A stretch of 33,080 nt of DNA from contig JACZQV010000011.1 of NCBI GenBank assembly GCA_022545545.1, positions 1-33,080 of the forward strand, read 5' to 3'. The DNA is from Pseudomonadota bacterium (GTDB lineage Bacteria; Pseudomonadota; Alphaproteobacteria; SMXQ01). Under the pieces are notes generated by a model. It did no database searches, had not been told where the DNA came from, and worked only from the letters and a program-made list of their open reading frames with translations. Shown here in pieces: positions 1 to 12,538 of this stretch (position 1 is its first letter; the number at the start of each line of letters is the position of its first letter). The translations under genes were made by a program, and so were the position numbers.

Positions 1-1004
1 TGGAGAACGGCCTGGTCAAGGTCGTTTCCCCGATCGACGACACGCCGGCCTTCCGCGCCGGCATCCAGCCCCAAGACCTGATCACCCATCTCGACGGCGA
101 GCAGGTCCTCGGCCTGACCCTCCAGCAAGCGGTGGAGCGCATGCGCGGCAAGGTCGACACCGATATCCGCCTGACCATCCGCCGCAAGGGACGCAAGCCC
201 TTCGACGTCACGCTGACGCGCGCCATCATCAAGATCCGGTCGGTGCGATCCAGGATCGAGCGAAAGAACATCGGCTACGTCCGCATCACCTCGTTCAACG
301 AGCAGACCCACAAGGGCCTGGTCAAGGCGATGGAAAAATTGCGCGCCGACGCGGAGGGTGGCCTGAAGGGCATCGTCTTGGATCTTCGCAATAATCCGGG
401 CGGCCTTCTCGACCAGGCCGTCGCCGTTGCCGACGCCTTTCTCGACAAGGGCGAGATCGTTTCGACCCGCAGCCGCCGGAAGGAGAACGCCCAGCGGTTC
501 AACGCCCGCCCCGGGGACCTCGCCAAGGTGCTGCCCATCGTGGTGCTGATCAACGGCGGTTCGGCTTCGGCGTCGGAGATCGTCGCCGGGGCGCTTCAGG
601 ACCATGGGCGCGCCATCATCATGGGCACCCGGTCCTTCGGCAAGGGCTCGGTGCAGACCATCGTGCCTCTGCCCGGCCAGGGCGCGATGCGGCTGACCAC
701 GTCGCGTTATTACACGCCGTCGGGCAGATCGATCCAGGCCAAGGGAATCGATCCCGATATCGTCATCGAACAGTCCAAAGTCGAGCCGATTAACCAGGGA
801 TCGCGCCGCAGCGAAGCGGATCTGCGCGGCGCGTTGACGAACGACAGCGACGGCGATGCGCCCAAGAAAAAAGATAAGACGGCGAAGAAGGATGAGAAAA
901 AGGATGAGAAGGACGCCAAGCCCAAGGTGTCGGATTACCAATTGAACAGAGCGGTCGACCTGTTGCGGGGGATCGCGCTATTCAGCAGGAAATCGACCGA
1001 CTGA
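1..1004 (+). CDS. ctpA: S41 family C-terminal processing peptidase (CtpA-like), 5' truncated by the window edge
   Basis: The frame is open from base 3 (ENGLVKVVSPIDDTPAFRAGIQPQDLITHLDGEQVLGLTLQQAVERM, PDZ-like) into the listed ORF at 132. Peptidase core: GYVRITSFNEQT, LDLRNNPGGLLDQAV, GGSASASEIVAGALQDHGRAIIMGTRSFGKGSVQT. Confidence 0.93.
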   Translation, partial: ENGLVKVVSPIDDTPAFRAGIQPQDLITHLDGEQVLGLTLQQAVERMRGKVDTDIRLTIRRKGRKPFDVTLTRAIIKIRSVRSRIERKNIGYVRITSFNEQTHKGLVKAMEKLRADAEGGLKGIVLDLRNNPGGLLDQAVAVADAFLDKGEIVSTRSRRKENAQRFNARPGDLAKVLPIVVLINGGSASASEIVAGALQDHGRAIIMGTRSFGKGSVQTIVPLPGQGAMRLTTSRYYTPSGRSIQAKGIDPDIVIEQSKVEPINQGSRRSEADLRGALTNDSDGDAPKKKDKTAKKDEKKDEKDAKPKVSDYQLNRAVDLLRGIALFSRKSTD

Positions 1005-1041
1005 CAGCCGTCCGTCCGGCCGAGACCTGCAAGGAAGGGGA

Positions 1042-2634
1042 GTGAGCCAGGAAGATTCCCCAGACGCCCCGAAGTACGGCCCGAAGTACGGACGGAGTGC
1101 CCTTGCGATAACGTCGGTGCTGTTGCTTGCGGCGGCGGCGGGGGTGATCGGCTGGTTGGCGCTCGGCGGCGAGGAATACCAGGACCGGTTCGGGCGCAGG
1201 ATACCGGTCGTCATCCTGCCCCTTCCATCGGCCGAAAGCCCCGCCGCCGAGACCGGGGCGCCGGCGCAACCGGTGGAGCCCGGCCCATCGTTGGTGGCAG
1301 GCGGCGGCGCGGAAGAGGGCGCTTCGAAGCCGGCCGAGCGGGCCTTCTCAAGCCCCCCGACGGGGCCAAAAGAAGCCGCCGGGGCGGTGACGAAGGGCGC
1401 CGCGCCCGAGGCGCCCCCCGAGGTGCCCCCCAAGGCGCCCCCCAAGACGCCCAAGGTGGACACATCCGAAAAATCGCCGGCCGAAGTTCCGGTCCGGAAG
1501 CCGAGAACGCCGGCCGCTAAGGCCACGCCCCCTGAGAAAGCCAGGGCTCCGGCGAAGGTTGGGCCCCCGGTCAAGGTTGAGGCCCCCGTGAAGGCCGAGG
1601 TCGAGACGGCGACGCCCGAGCCGCCGGCGTCGGTCGAACCGCCGGCGCCCGAAACGCCCGAGCCGGCCAAGAAGGACGCGTCCAAGGCCTCCCGGGGTAA
1701 AACGGCCGTCGGTGAAACGGCCGTCGGTGAAACGGTCGTCCGGCTCCGCCCCTCCACCATTGCCCCCAAGACGTCTTCGCCCGTGTCCGGACCGCCGAAG
1801 ACGTTGAGCGACATCATCACCAGGCGTTCGGCGCTCAAGCCGGCGCCGGATCCCGGCCTTACCGAGAAAAGCGGGCTAGGACTGCTGCCCGTTATCGGCG
1901 ATGACGGGCGCAAACCGTGGCTGGTCTATGCGCGCCGCTTCGATGAGAGTGACAGACGGCCCCGCATCGCCCTGGTGATCGTCGGACTCGGGCTTTCGGA
2001 GGCTTCGACCCAGGCCGCCATCCAGCGTCTTCCCGGCGCCGTGACCCTGGCGTTCGCGCCCTACGCCAAGACGCTTGACCGGTGGATTCCCCTGGCCCGG
2101 GCGGCGGGCCACGAGGTGCTATTGACCCTGCCGATGGAACCGGACAATTTTCCCGCCGACGACCCCGGTCCCCACACGCTCCTGACCTCGCTGGCGCCGG
2201 CGGAGAATCTCAAACGTCTGCGTTGGGTGTTGAGCCGGACTTCCGGATATGTCGGTGTCATCAACGACATGGGCGCGCGGTTCACGACCTCGAGCCGCCA
2301 CCTCGATCCGGTCCTCGGGGAGTTGAAGAGACGCGGCCTGATGTTCGTCGATTCGGGCGCCTCGCTCCGTAGCGTCGCCGCCCGGATGGCGACCAGGATC
2401 GGCCTGGCGAGGGCGATCAACAACCGTTTTATCGACGTCAAGGCGTCGCGGGAGGCGATCGACCAAAGGCTGTCCGAGATCGAGCGCATCGCCCGGACGA
2501 GCGGCCATGCGCTTGGCGTCGGCACTCCCTATCCCGTCACCTTCGAGCGGGTCGGGCGGTGGCTCCGGGGATTCGAGAAAAAGGGCTTGGTCCTGGTGCC
2601 GGTCTCCGCCCTCGCCAACAAGCAGCCCGACTGA
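1042..2634 (+). CDS. Divergent polysaccharide deacetylase family protein with N-terminal TM segment and long Pro/Ala/Lys-rich linker
   Basis: C-terminal RPRIALVIVGLGLSEASTQAAIQRLPGAVTLAFAPYAKTLDRW...HEVLLTLPMEPDNFP...GYVGVINDMGARFTTS matches the divergent polysaccharide deacetylase family as I know it. N-terminal hydrophobic SALAITSVLLLAAAAGVIGWLAL. Confidence 0.85.
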   Translation: MSQEDSPDAPKYGPKYGRSALAITSVLLLAAAAGVIGWLALGGEEYQDRFGRRIPVVILPLPSAESPAAETGAPAQPVEPGPSLVAGGGAEEGASKPAERAFSSPPTGPKEAAGAVTKGAAPEAPPEVPPKAPPKTPKVDTSEKSPAEVPVRKPRTPAAKATPPEKARAPAKVGPPVKVEAPVKAEVETATPEPPASVEPPAPETPEPAKKDASKASRGKTAVGETAVGETVVRLRPSTIAPKTSSPVSGPPKTLSDIITRRSALKPAPDPGLTEKSGLGLLPVIGDDGRKPWLVYARRFDESDRRPRIALVIVGLGLSEASTQAAIQRLPGAVTLAFAPYAKTLDRWIPLARAAGHEVLLTLPMEPDNFPADDPGPHTLLTSLAPAENLKRLRWVLSRTSGYVGVINDMGARFTTSSRHLDPVLGELKRRGLMFVDSGASLRSVAARMATRIGLARAINNRFIDVKASREAIDQRLSEIERIARTSGHALGVGTPYPVTFERVGRWLRGFEKKGLVLVPVSALANKQPD

Positions 2635-2656
2635 TGACGACGGCGGATCGTTGACG

Positions 2657-3160
2657 ATGAAGGATTTTTCGGACCTGCCTTATCGTCCCGGTGTCGGGAT
2701 GATGGTGCTATCGCCCGAGGGACTGGTCTTCGTCGCCCGGCGTATCGACATGCCGTCCGAGGCCTGGCAGATGCCCCAGGGCGGGATCGACGAGGGCGAG
2801 ACCCCGGAGCAAGCCGCCATACGGGAATTCCGCGAAGAGGTCGGCACCGACAAGGTGGAGATCATCGCCGAAAGCGAACGTTGGCTGAGCTACGATCTGC
2901 CCGAAGAACTGCTGCCCCGGCTATGGGGCGGCCGGTTTCGCGGCCAGAACCAGAAGTGGTTCGTGGTCCGCTTCACCGGCACCGACGACGACATCAATAT
3001 CGCCACCGAGAACCCTGAATTTCTCGACTGGAAGTGGGTCGAGTTGGAAACCATTGCCGATCTGATCGTGCCGTTCAAACGCCGGCTCTATGAAGATCTC
3101 GTCGCCGAGTTCGGCCCCATCGTCCGCGCCTTCAAGGACGGGGCGGCACCCCCCGCCTGA
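2657..3160 (+). CDS. rppH: RNA pyrophosphohydrolase (Nudix)
   Basis: Start chosen at MKDFSDLPYRPGVGMMV; Nudix box GGIDEGETPEQAAIREFREEVGT; WLSYDLPEELLPRLWGGRFRGQNQKWF is typical of RppH. Confidence 0.93.
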   Translation: MKDFSDLPYRPGVGMMVLSPEGLVFVARRIDMPSEAWQMPQGGIDEGETPEQAAIREFREEVGTDKVEIIAESERWLSYDLPEELLPRLWGGRFRGQNQKWFVVRFTGTDDDINIATENPEFLDWKWVELETIADLIVPFKRRLYEDLVAEFGPIVRAFKDGAAPPA

Positions 3161-3234
3161 CCCGGCGCCCGGCTTTCCGGCCAGCTTTCCGAAAAGTCAC
3201 CCTTGGTCGCGGGGGCGAAACGGAAAGTACCGGG

Positions 3235-4050
3235 TCAACCCGACGTTTGGGCGAGGCGGCGCTGACGATGGGCCATGAAACGCCACGCGAGGCCGGCGAG
3301 GATGCGGCTGAGCCGGCCGTTGGGCTTCAGCCCCGTGGCTTTCAGGGTCATGGCGACGGAGCGCCGGATGACATCGGGACGGTAGTAAGGGTACGCCTTG
3401 TGAACGTAGGCGCGGATGTTGCGCTTGCGGTCATAGGGTTCGCCGCCGCCATTGGCGGCGTAATAGGCGTAGGCCAGCTCGTCGTCTTCCGATTCGGTGA
3501 TGCGCCCGAGCGCCACCCTGAGCCTCCCGAGCACGCCCAATCCTTCGCGGTCGAGATAGCGCCTGAGGTGGGTGTAGAACAACTTGTAGTGACGCAACTC
3601 ATCCGCCGCGATGCGCTTGCAGATCTCCTTGAGCACCGGCTCGTCGGTGGCGCCCGCCAGCGCCGAATAATGGGCGCTGGTTCCGACCTCGACGATACAC
3701 CTGGCGACCAATTCGCCGGCGCGGGAGCCACGGACCGAACTCGTGGCCTCCAAGGGCAGCTTGAAGCCGTCGGTGAAGCGCTTGAGACAAGCGCTGAAAT
3801 CGAATTCGGCATCCGCAAGCTCGGCCCAGCGCCCCAGAACGTCGCCATGCTGGACCTCCTCTTCGGCCCAGGCGCGCACCGCTTCCTGGAATTCCGGATC
3901 ATCGTCGAAGACATTGCAAAGATAACGCGCGTAATCCCGCCCGTTCCCTTCGACCAGGCTGGCCGCCTTCACGATCTTGAGGATATCGCCGTTGACCCGC
4001 GAGGGATCGAACGAATCCCAGGGGATATCCTCTGGCGTCCAATGCTTCAT
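3235..4050 (-). CDS. Ferritin-like (putative di-iron) domain protein
   Basis: Start chosen at MKHWTPEDIPWDSFDPS. Carboxylate/His motifs AEEEVQHGDVLGRW, EVGTSAHYSAL and ADELRHYKLFYTHL are consistent with a ferritin-like four-helix di-iron fold. Confidence 0.65.
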   Translation of the reverse strand: MKHWTPEDIPWDSFDPSRVNGDILKIVKAASLVEGNGRDYARYLCNVFDDDPEFQEAVRAWAEEEVQHGDVLGRWAELADAEFDFSACLKRFTDGFKLPLEATSSVRGSRAGELVARCIVEVGTSAHYSALAGATDEPVLKEICKRIAADELRHYKLFYTHLRRYLDREGLGVLGRLRVALGRITESEDDELAYAYYAANGGGEPYDRKRNIRAYVHKAYPYYRPDVIRRSVAMTLKATGLKPNGRLSRILAGLAWRFMAHRQRRLAQTSG

Positions 4051-4125
4051 CAGGGCGGGCTCCCCGCGGGGGCGGTGGGTTCGGCTAGCCAAATTATATC
4101 TATGGAAGACGCGGCCCGATCAAGT

Positions 4126-4151
4126 GTTAATACCAAAGGTCCTTGATATCA
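4126..4151. repeat. Single-arm copy of the repeat that forms the hairpin at 22771-22871
   Basis: gttaataccaaaggtccttgatatca; the first 23 nt are identical to the reverse complement of the end of the right arm at 22850-22874. Confidence 0.8.
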
Positions 4152-4217
4152 ATCGACCGGACGGCGATGGGGAACCCGAGGGGCGGTCGACCCGGAGGGC
4201 ATGGCCGGCCCCTCGCC

Positions 4218-4619
4218 CTATTCGATGGCCCCGAGCATGGCGCGGGCCACGCCGATCTCCTTTTCGGCCGCCGCCTTTTCCTTCTCGGTCTCGGCCGCGC
4301 CGGCTTCTTTCTCGGCGCGGTCAAGACGCGCTTCGATGGCGCCACGATCGAGTGCGTCCACCGGCGCCGCTTCCTCCGCCAGCACCGTCAAGCGCGCTTG
4401 CGTCACCTCGGCGAAGCCGCCGGCGACGAAGATGCGCATCGTGACGCCGCCCTCGTCATGGACATCGATGACGCCGGGTCGCACCAAGGTGATCAGCGGG
4501 GCATGGCCCGCCAATACGCCGAAATCCCCTTCCGCGCCGGGCACCACCACCATGTCGGCGGCGGCCGAAAAGACCAGCGCCTCGGGCGCGACCAGCTCGA
4601 ATTCGACCTTGTCGGGCAT
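4218..4619 (-). CDS. atpC: F1F0 ATP synthase epsilon subunit
   Basis: MPDKVEFELVAPEALVFSAAADMVVVPGAEGDFGVLAGHAPLITLVRPG; directly downstream of atpD. Confidence 0.95.
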   Translation of the reverse strand: MPDKVEFELVAPEALVFSAAADMVVVPGAEGDFGVLAGHAPLITLVRPGVIDVHDEGGVTMRIFVAGGFAEVTQARLTVLAEEAAPVDALDRGAIEARLDRAEKEAGAAETEKEKAAAEKEIGVARAMLGAIE

Positions 4620-4630
4620 TCACCGGTTCC

Positions 4631-6064
<1,434 letters not shown>

Positions 6065-6105
6065 TCATCACACTATTGATCCCGTCGTTCGATCGAAAGC
6101 GCACC

Positions 6106-7002
6106 TCACAGCGCCTCGGCGCCGGAGACGATCTCGATCATCTCGGTGGTAATTTTGGCCTGACGCGTCCGGTTGTAGTTGAGCGTCAGCTTGTCGATCA
6201 TCTCACCGGCGTTGCGCGTGGCGCTGTCCATCGCCGCCATGCGCGCGCCCTGCTCGCTGGCGAAGCTTTCCAGCAACGCCCGGAAAACCTGCACCGCGAG
6301 GTTCCTCGGCAACAACTCGTCGAGGATGCCCTCTTCATCGGGCTCGAACTCGTAGATCGCCGAAGGGCCGGTATCTTCCTCGCGCCCGGGTTCCGCACCC
6401 GCTTGGAGTACCGGGAAAGGAATGAGTTGCTGCACCGTCAGTTCCTGGGAAATGGCCGACTTGAAGCGGTTATAGATGATGGTGCAGACGTCGAAATCCT
6501 CATCCCCGGCCATGGCGGCGAACCGTTCGGCGATGCCGAGGCCCTCGCCGTAACTCGGCCTTGGGCGGGAGAGATCCTCGATGGTATCGATGATCAGACT
6601 ACCGAACTCGGTCTTCAACTGGTCCCGGCCCTTGCGGCCGATGCAGAGAATCTTGACGGTCTTGCCGTCCTTGCGCAAGCCACGGATCAGCTCCCGCGCG
6701 CCGCGCACGATCTGGGTGTTGAAGCTGCCGCAAAGGCCGCGATCCGATGTCGTCACCGCCACCAGATGCACCTCGTCCCGACCGGTGCCGGCCAGCAGTT
6801 TCGGCGCCTCCTGCCCCTCGGGAATGCCGGCGGCGAGGGATGACAGCATGCGTTCCATGCGCTCGGCGTAGGGCCTTGCGGCCTCGCACTGTTCCTGGGC
6901 GCGCCGGAGCTTGGACGCCGCCACCATCTTCATCGCGGCGGTGATCTTCTGGGTCGACTTCACGCTGTTGATGCGGGTCCTGAGGTCCTTGAGATTGGCC
7001 AT
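6106..7002 (-). CDS. atpG: F1F0 ATP synthase gamma subunit
   Basis: [36 protein letters not shown]...; C-terminal [25 protein letters not shown]. Confidence 0.98.
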   Translation of the reverse strand: MANLKDLRTRINSVKSTQKITAAMKMVAASKLRRAQEQCEAARPYAERMERMLSSLAAGIPEGQEAPKLLAGTGRDEVHLVAVTTSDRGLCGSFNTQIVRGARELIRGLRKDGKTVKILCIGRKGRDQLKTEFGSLIIDTIEDLSRPRPSYGEGLGIAERFAAMAGDEDFDVCTIIYNRFKSAISQELTVQQLIPFPVLQAGAEPGREEDTGPSAIYEFEPDEEGILDELLPRNLAVQVFRALLESFASEQGARMAAMDSATRNAGEMIDKLTLNYNRTRQAKITTEMIEIVSGAEAL

Positions 7003-7052
7003 TCCGTGTCAACGCTACGATCCGGGAGCGGATCCTGGTTCAGGTGCCGGGT

Positions 7053-8581
<1,529 letters not shown>

Positions 8582-8585
<4 letters not shown>

Positions 8586-9142
8586 CCAACCCCCTTCATG
8601 GCAAACTGCAATTTCGCCAACTTGGTACGGAGCGAGGAGTCGAACATCTTCGACCCGACCTTGACGATCAGGCCGCCGAGAAGCGAAGTGTCCACCCGGG
8701 ATTCGATCGCGACCTTGCTGCCGAGCGCCTGTTTGACGGCGGCGGCGATCTCGTCGAGATGTTTGTCGCTGAGTTCGGAAGCCGAAATCACTTCCGCCGT
8801 CATTTCGCCGCGGCTTCGCGCCAGCAGGGAAAGATAGGCGGCGATCATGCGCCCGAGCGCGAACAGGCGGCGGTTCATGGCGACGAAGCCCAGGAAATTG
8901 CTGGTCAGTTCGCCCATGCCCGCCTTGCCGGCCAGCATCGTCATCACCCTGGCGTGGTCCTCGCGCGAGATCACCGGGGAGAGGATCGTGCGCCTGAGAT
9001 CGTCGCTGCTATCCATCATCGCGCGCAGGACCGCAAGGTCCTTGGCGACCGCATCCAACTGCTTGCCCTCCTCCGCCAATTCGAACAAGGCGGCGGCGTA
9101 GCGCCCGGCAAGCCCGGTCGCGCCTGTCGTCTCCGATGGCAC
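8582..9142 (-). CDS. atpH: F1F0 ATP synthase delta subunit
   Basis: [27 protein letters not shown]...; GTG start at 9142 preferred (GGGAG upstream) over the longer ORF start at 9196; overlaps the atpA start. Confidence 0.92.
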
Positions 9143-9348
9143 CGAGATAAGCTCCCGAATTGCTAAATGAGATTCGTCAAAACGGTGATGTCTCAAGCGA
9201 ACGAACGCGCCCCTCCGGACGCCATATCCGCCCGGAGGGCGTGCTTACCTAACACACTCACCGGGGTGTTGCAACCAACCAGCCCCCGCCCTTCCAGGCC
9301 CCCGGAAGCGGCCCGCGCGCCCCCCTCCCGACGCCGTAAACCCGGTGA

Positions 9349-11631
9349 TCACATGAAGCTGTAGGGGTCGATGTCGACCTGGATGCGCACCGATTTCGGC
9401 GGCGTCGCGGCGTCGAGCCAGGCGCGCAATGCGCCTTGTATGTTGAAACCCTTGGCCGCCTTGATGAGGAAGCGCCGCCGGTGGCGCCCGCGAAGCAGCG
9501 CCAGTGGCGCCGGCGCCGGGCCGAGCACCGTGATCTCGGGGCCGCCCGGCGCCCGACGGCTCAGTTCCCTCGCCACCCGGTCGACTTCCGCTTCGTCGCG
9601 CGCGGAAAGGATGACCGCCGCCAGCCTCCCGAACGGCGGCATGGCGCTGGCGCGCCTCGCCTCGGCCTCGGCGTCGAGGAAGTCGTCCCGGCCTCCCGAG
9701 ACCAGCGCCCGCATGACCGGGTGGTCCGGCTCATAGGTCTGCAACAGGACACGCCCGGGCCGCTCCGCCCGCCCGGCGCGCCCGGCGACCTGGGCCAGCA
9801 ACTGATAAGTGCGTTCCGACGCCCTGAGATCGCCGCCGGCGAGACCGAGATCGGCGTCGATGACACCGACCAGGGTGAGAAGCGGGAAATGGTGGCCCTT
9901 GGCCATCACCTGGGTGCCGATGAGAAGGTCGATCTCGTGCCCTTCGACCTTGCGCACCAGCCTGGCGGCGGCCTCGGGTCCGGTCAGGGTATCGCTTGCC
10001 ATGATCGCCTGGCGGGCGCCGGGGAACAACGCCTGCGCCTCCTCCGCCAGGCGCTCGACCCCTGGGCCGCAGGCGGCCCAGGCGCCTTCATCCTCGCAGG
10101 ACGGGCAGCACCGGGGCAGCACCACCGAGTGGCCGCAGTGATGGCAGGCGAGCCGCCCGATGCCGCGGTGCTCCACCAGCCAGGCGGAACAATCGGGACA
10201 TTCGAGGCGGTGCCCGCAGGTCCGGCAAAGCGTCAAGGGGGCATAGCCCCGGCGGTTGAGGAACAGCATCGCCTGTTCGCCCGCCGCCAGGGTCCCCGCC
10301 AGCGCCTCCTTCAAGGTCGGCGACAGCCAGGAACCGGACGCCGGCCCCTCGGCGCGCATATCGATGAGGCTGACCTCGGGCATGATGGCGCCGCCGTGCC
10401 GGTCGGGAAGATGAAGATGCGCGTAGCGCCCGCCCTTGGCGTTCGTCACCGTCTCGAGCGACGGCGTCGCCGACACCAGGACGATGGGGATGGCGCCAAG
10501 GGATGCGCGCACCACGGCCATGTCGCGGGCGTTATAGAGCACCCCGTCTTCTTGCTTGAAGGACGGGTCGTGCTCCTCATCGACGACGATGAGGCCAAGG
10601 TCCGGGAACGGCAGGAACAGGGCCGAGCGCGCGCCGACCACCACCTCGACCTTGCCTTCCGCCACCGCCCGCCAGGTCGTCCGCCGCGCCTTGGCGCCAA
10701 GCTCGGAGTGCCACTGGGCCGGCGGAGCGCCGAAGCGGGATTCGAAACGGTCCAACCACTGGGCCGAGAGCGCGATCTCGGGCAGCAGCACGAGGACGTT
10801 TTGCCCCATCTCCAGGGCCTTGGCGATGGCCTCGAAATAGACTTCCGTCTTGCCCGATCCGGTGACGCCATCGAGCAGGGAGACGCTGAACCCGTCTTTC
10901 GCCCCTTCGTCAACGCCGTCACCGGAAGCTTTCTCCACCGCCGCCCTCAGCCCCGCCGCGGCCTCGGCCTGGGACGGTGACAGCTTCGGCCCGGCGCGCC
11001 GCCAGTCGGGTGCCGCGAAGGGCGGCGGTGGCGGCAGATGAACGGGCCTGAGCGCGCCGGCGCGCTGGAGACCGCGGACCACGGAAGACCCCGCGCCGGC
11101 CTCGCGGACGATCTCGTCCATGGGCCTGGGCGGCCCGTCGGCCAGCACCGCGAGGACGCGCTTTCGCGCCGGCGTCATCCTGAAACCCCCGGGCGCGTCC
11201 CAGCCCGGCTCGCGGGCGAAGGCGGTGACCGGTTTCGGGGGCTCGAGCGCGTCGGGCACGCTCATCACCATGCGCAGCACCGCCCCTGGCGGCGTCAGGG
11301 TATAGGCCGCGACCCAACGGATGAAGCGGCGCTGAAGGTCAAGCAAAGGCGGCGCCTCGATGAGGCCGGTGACGGTCTTGAGGGCATAGGTTTCGGCGCC
11401 CTTCGCCCCGGCGTCTCCTTCGCCGGCGCTGCCGCCGCCGTCTTCCGGCGGGTCCCAGACGACGCCGACCAACTGGCGCCGGCCGAGGGGAACGCGGACG
11501 AAATCGCCGGCGCCGAGAGGCCGGCCGGCGCCGGCGATATAGTCGAAGGCGCCGGTCAAGGGCAGGGGCAGCAGGACCTTGACGCGATCGGTGATCGCCG
11601 CGTGGTCCGAACCGGCGTGACGCGAGGGCAT
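9349..11631 (-). CDS. priA: Primosomal replication restart helicase PriA
   Basis: Walker [26 protein letters not shown]; zinc-binding Cys cluster [15 protein letters not shown]...CHHCGHS...CPSC; start chosen at [25 protein letters not shown]. Confidence 0.95.
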   Translation of the reverse strand: MPSRHAGSDHAAITDRVKVLLPLPLTGAFDYIAGAGRPLGAGDFVRVPLGRRQLVGVVWDPPEDGGGSAGEGDAGAKGAETYALKTVTGLIEAPPLLDLQRRFIRWVAAYTLTPPGAVLRMVMSVPDALEPPKPVTAFAREPGWDAPGGFRMTPARKRVLAVLADGPPRPMDEIVREAGAGSSVVRGLQRAGALRPVHLPPPPPFAAPDWRRAGPKLSPSQAEAAAGLRAAVEKASGDGVDEGAKDGFSVSLLDGVTGSGKTEVYFEAIAKALEMGQNVLVLLPEIALSAQWLDRFESRFGAPPAQWHSELGAKARRTTWRAVAEGKVEVVVGARSALFLPFPDLGLIVVDEEHDPSFKQEDGVLYNARDMAVVRASLGAIPIVLVSATPSLETVTNAKGGRYAHLHLPDRHGGAIMPEVSLIDMRAEGPASGSWLSPTLKEALAGTLAAGEQAMLFLNRRGYAPLTLCRTCGHRLECPDCSAWLVEHRGIGRLACHHCGHSVVLPRCCPSCEDEGAWAACGPGVERLAEEAQALFPGARQAIMASDTLTGPEAAARLVRKVEGHEIDLLIGTQVMAKGHHFPLLTLVGVIDADLGLAGGDLRASERTYQLLAQVAGRAGRAERPGRVLLQTYEPDHPVMRALVSGGRDDFLDAEAEARRASAMPPFGRLAAVILSARDEAEVDRVARELSRRAPGGPEITVLGPAPAPLALLRGRHRRRFLIKAAKGFNIQGALRAWLDAATPPKSVRIQVDIDPYSFM

Positions 11632-11812
11632 GGGCGACACTCTAGCCGGAGAGCCCGGCCGGAGCCAATAAAAGCCCACCGATGCCTGGTGCCGTCCTTG
11701 ACATTTCGACCCCTGACGTGTCACAGCCTGCACCGAGCGACATGGGATACCTGATCGACATGGCGACCAGCGGCGAAATCAATGCCATCCTTCCCGGACC
11801 GGCGGGCACCGC

Positions 11813-12538
11813 GTGACGCAAAAACCGAAAGACGCGGCCGCGGCCGGCGAGAAGGGCTTGCGCCAGGATCAGGTCGTCGCCTATCTCAGGCGTCATCCCG
11901 ATTTCCTGACCGAGCATTCGGAATTGCTCGACCATCTCCTTGCGTCCGAGGACCGGCGCGGCGAAGGCGTGGTCGATCTCCAGTCCTTCATGATCGAGAA
12001 GCTTCGCCGCGAGACCACGCGACTCAAGAAGCGGCAAGCCGACCTGCTGGCCACCAGCCGCGCCAACATGACCAGCCAGATGCGGGTACATGCCGCCGCC
12101 CTGGCGCTGCTCGAGGCGCGCTCGTTCGAGAACCTGATCGAGGCGGTGACCACCGATCTCGCCGTGCACATGGACGTCGACGTGGTCGTGCTCTGCGTCG
12201 AATCCTCCGACGAGGCGCCGGTAAAAACGGTGTCCGGCATATACATGATCGAGCCGGGAGAGGTCGACCGTCAACTCGGCGCCGGACGCAACATCGTGCT
12301 CAGCCGCAAGCACCCGGAATTGCCCGAGATTTACGGCGCCGGGGCCGCCCTCGTGCAGTCCGAGGCACTCCTGCGCCTGCGGCCGAGCCCCGACGTGCCG
12401 ACCGGCATGTTGGCGCTTGGCTCGCGCTATGAAGGACGGTTCGATCCCTACCAGGGCACCGAGCTGCTGGGTTTCCTCGGCCGCACGCTCGAGCATTGCA
12501 TCCGGACATGGTTGGGACTCACTTTCAAGGGAGGATGA
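11813..12538 (+). CDS. DUF484 family protein
   Basis: VVAYLRRHPDFLTEHSELL...VVDLQSFMIEKLRRET...LGSRYEGRFDPYQGTELLGFLGRTLE is DUF484-like; followed by xerC, a commonly seen neighbourhood. GTG start. Confidence 0.85.
   Translation: MTQKPKDAAAAGEKGLRQDQVVAYLRRHPDFLTEHSELLDHLLASEDRRGEGVVDLQSFMIEKLRRETTRLKKRQADLLATSRANMTSQMRVHAAALALLEARSFENLIEAVTTDLAVHMDVDVVVLCVESSDEAPVKTVSGIYMIEPGEVDRQLGAGRNIVLSRKHPELPEIYGAGAALVQSEALLRLRPSPDVPTGMLALGSRYEGRFDPYQGTELLGFLGRTLEHCIRTWLGLTFKGG

Noticed and set aside
9436-10980. 514-aa + strand ORF antisense to priA
   Set aside because: Arg/Gly/His-rich shadow frame; PriA motifs on the opposite strand are unambiguous.
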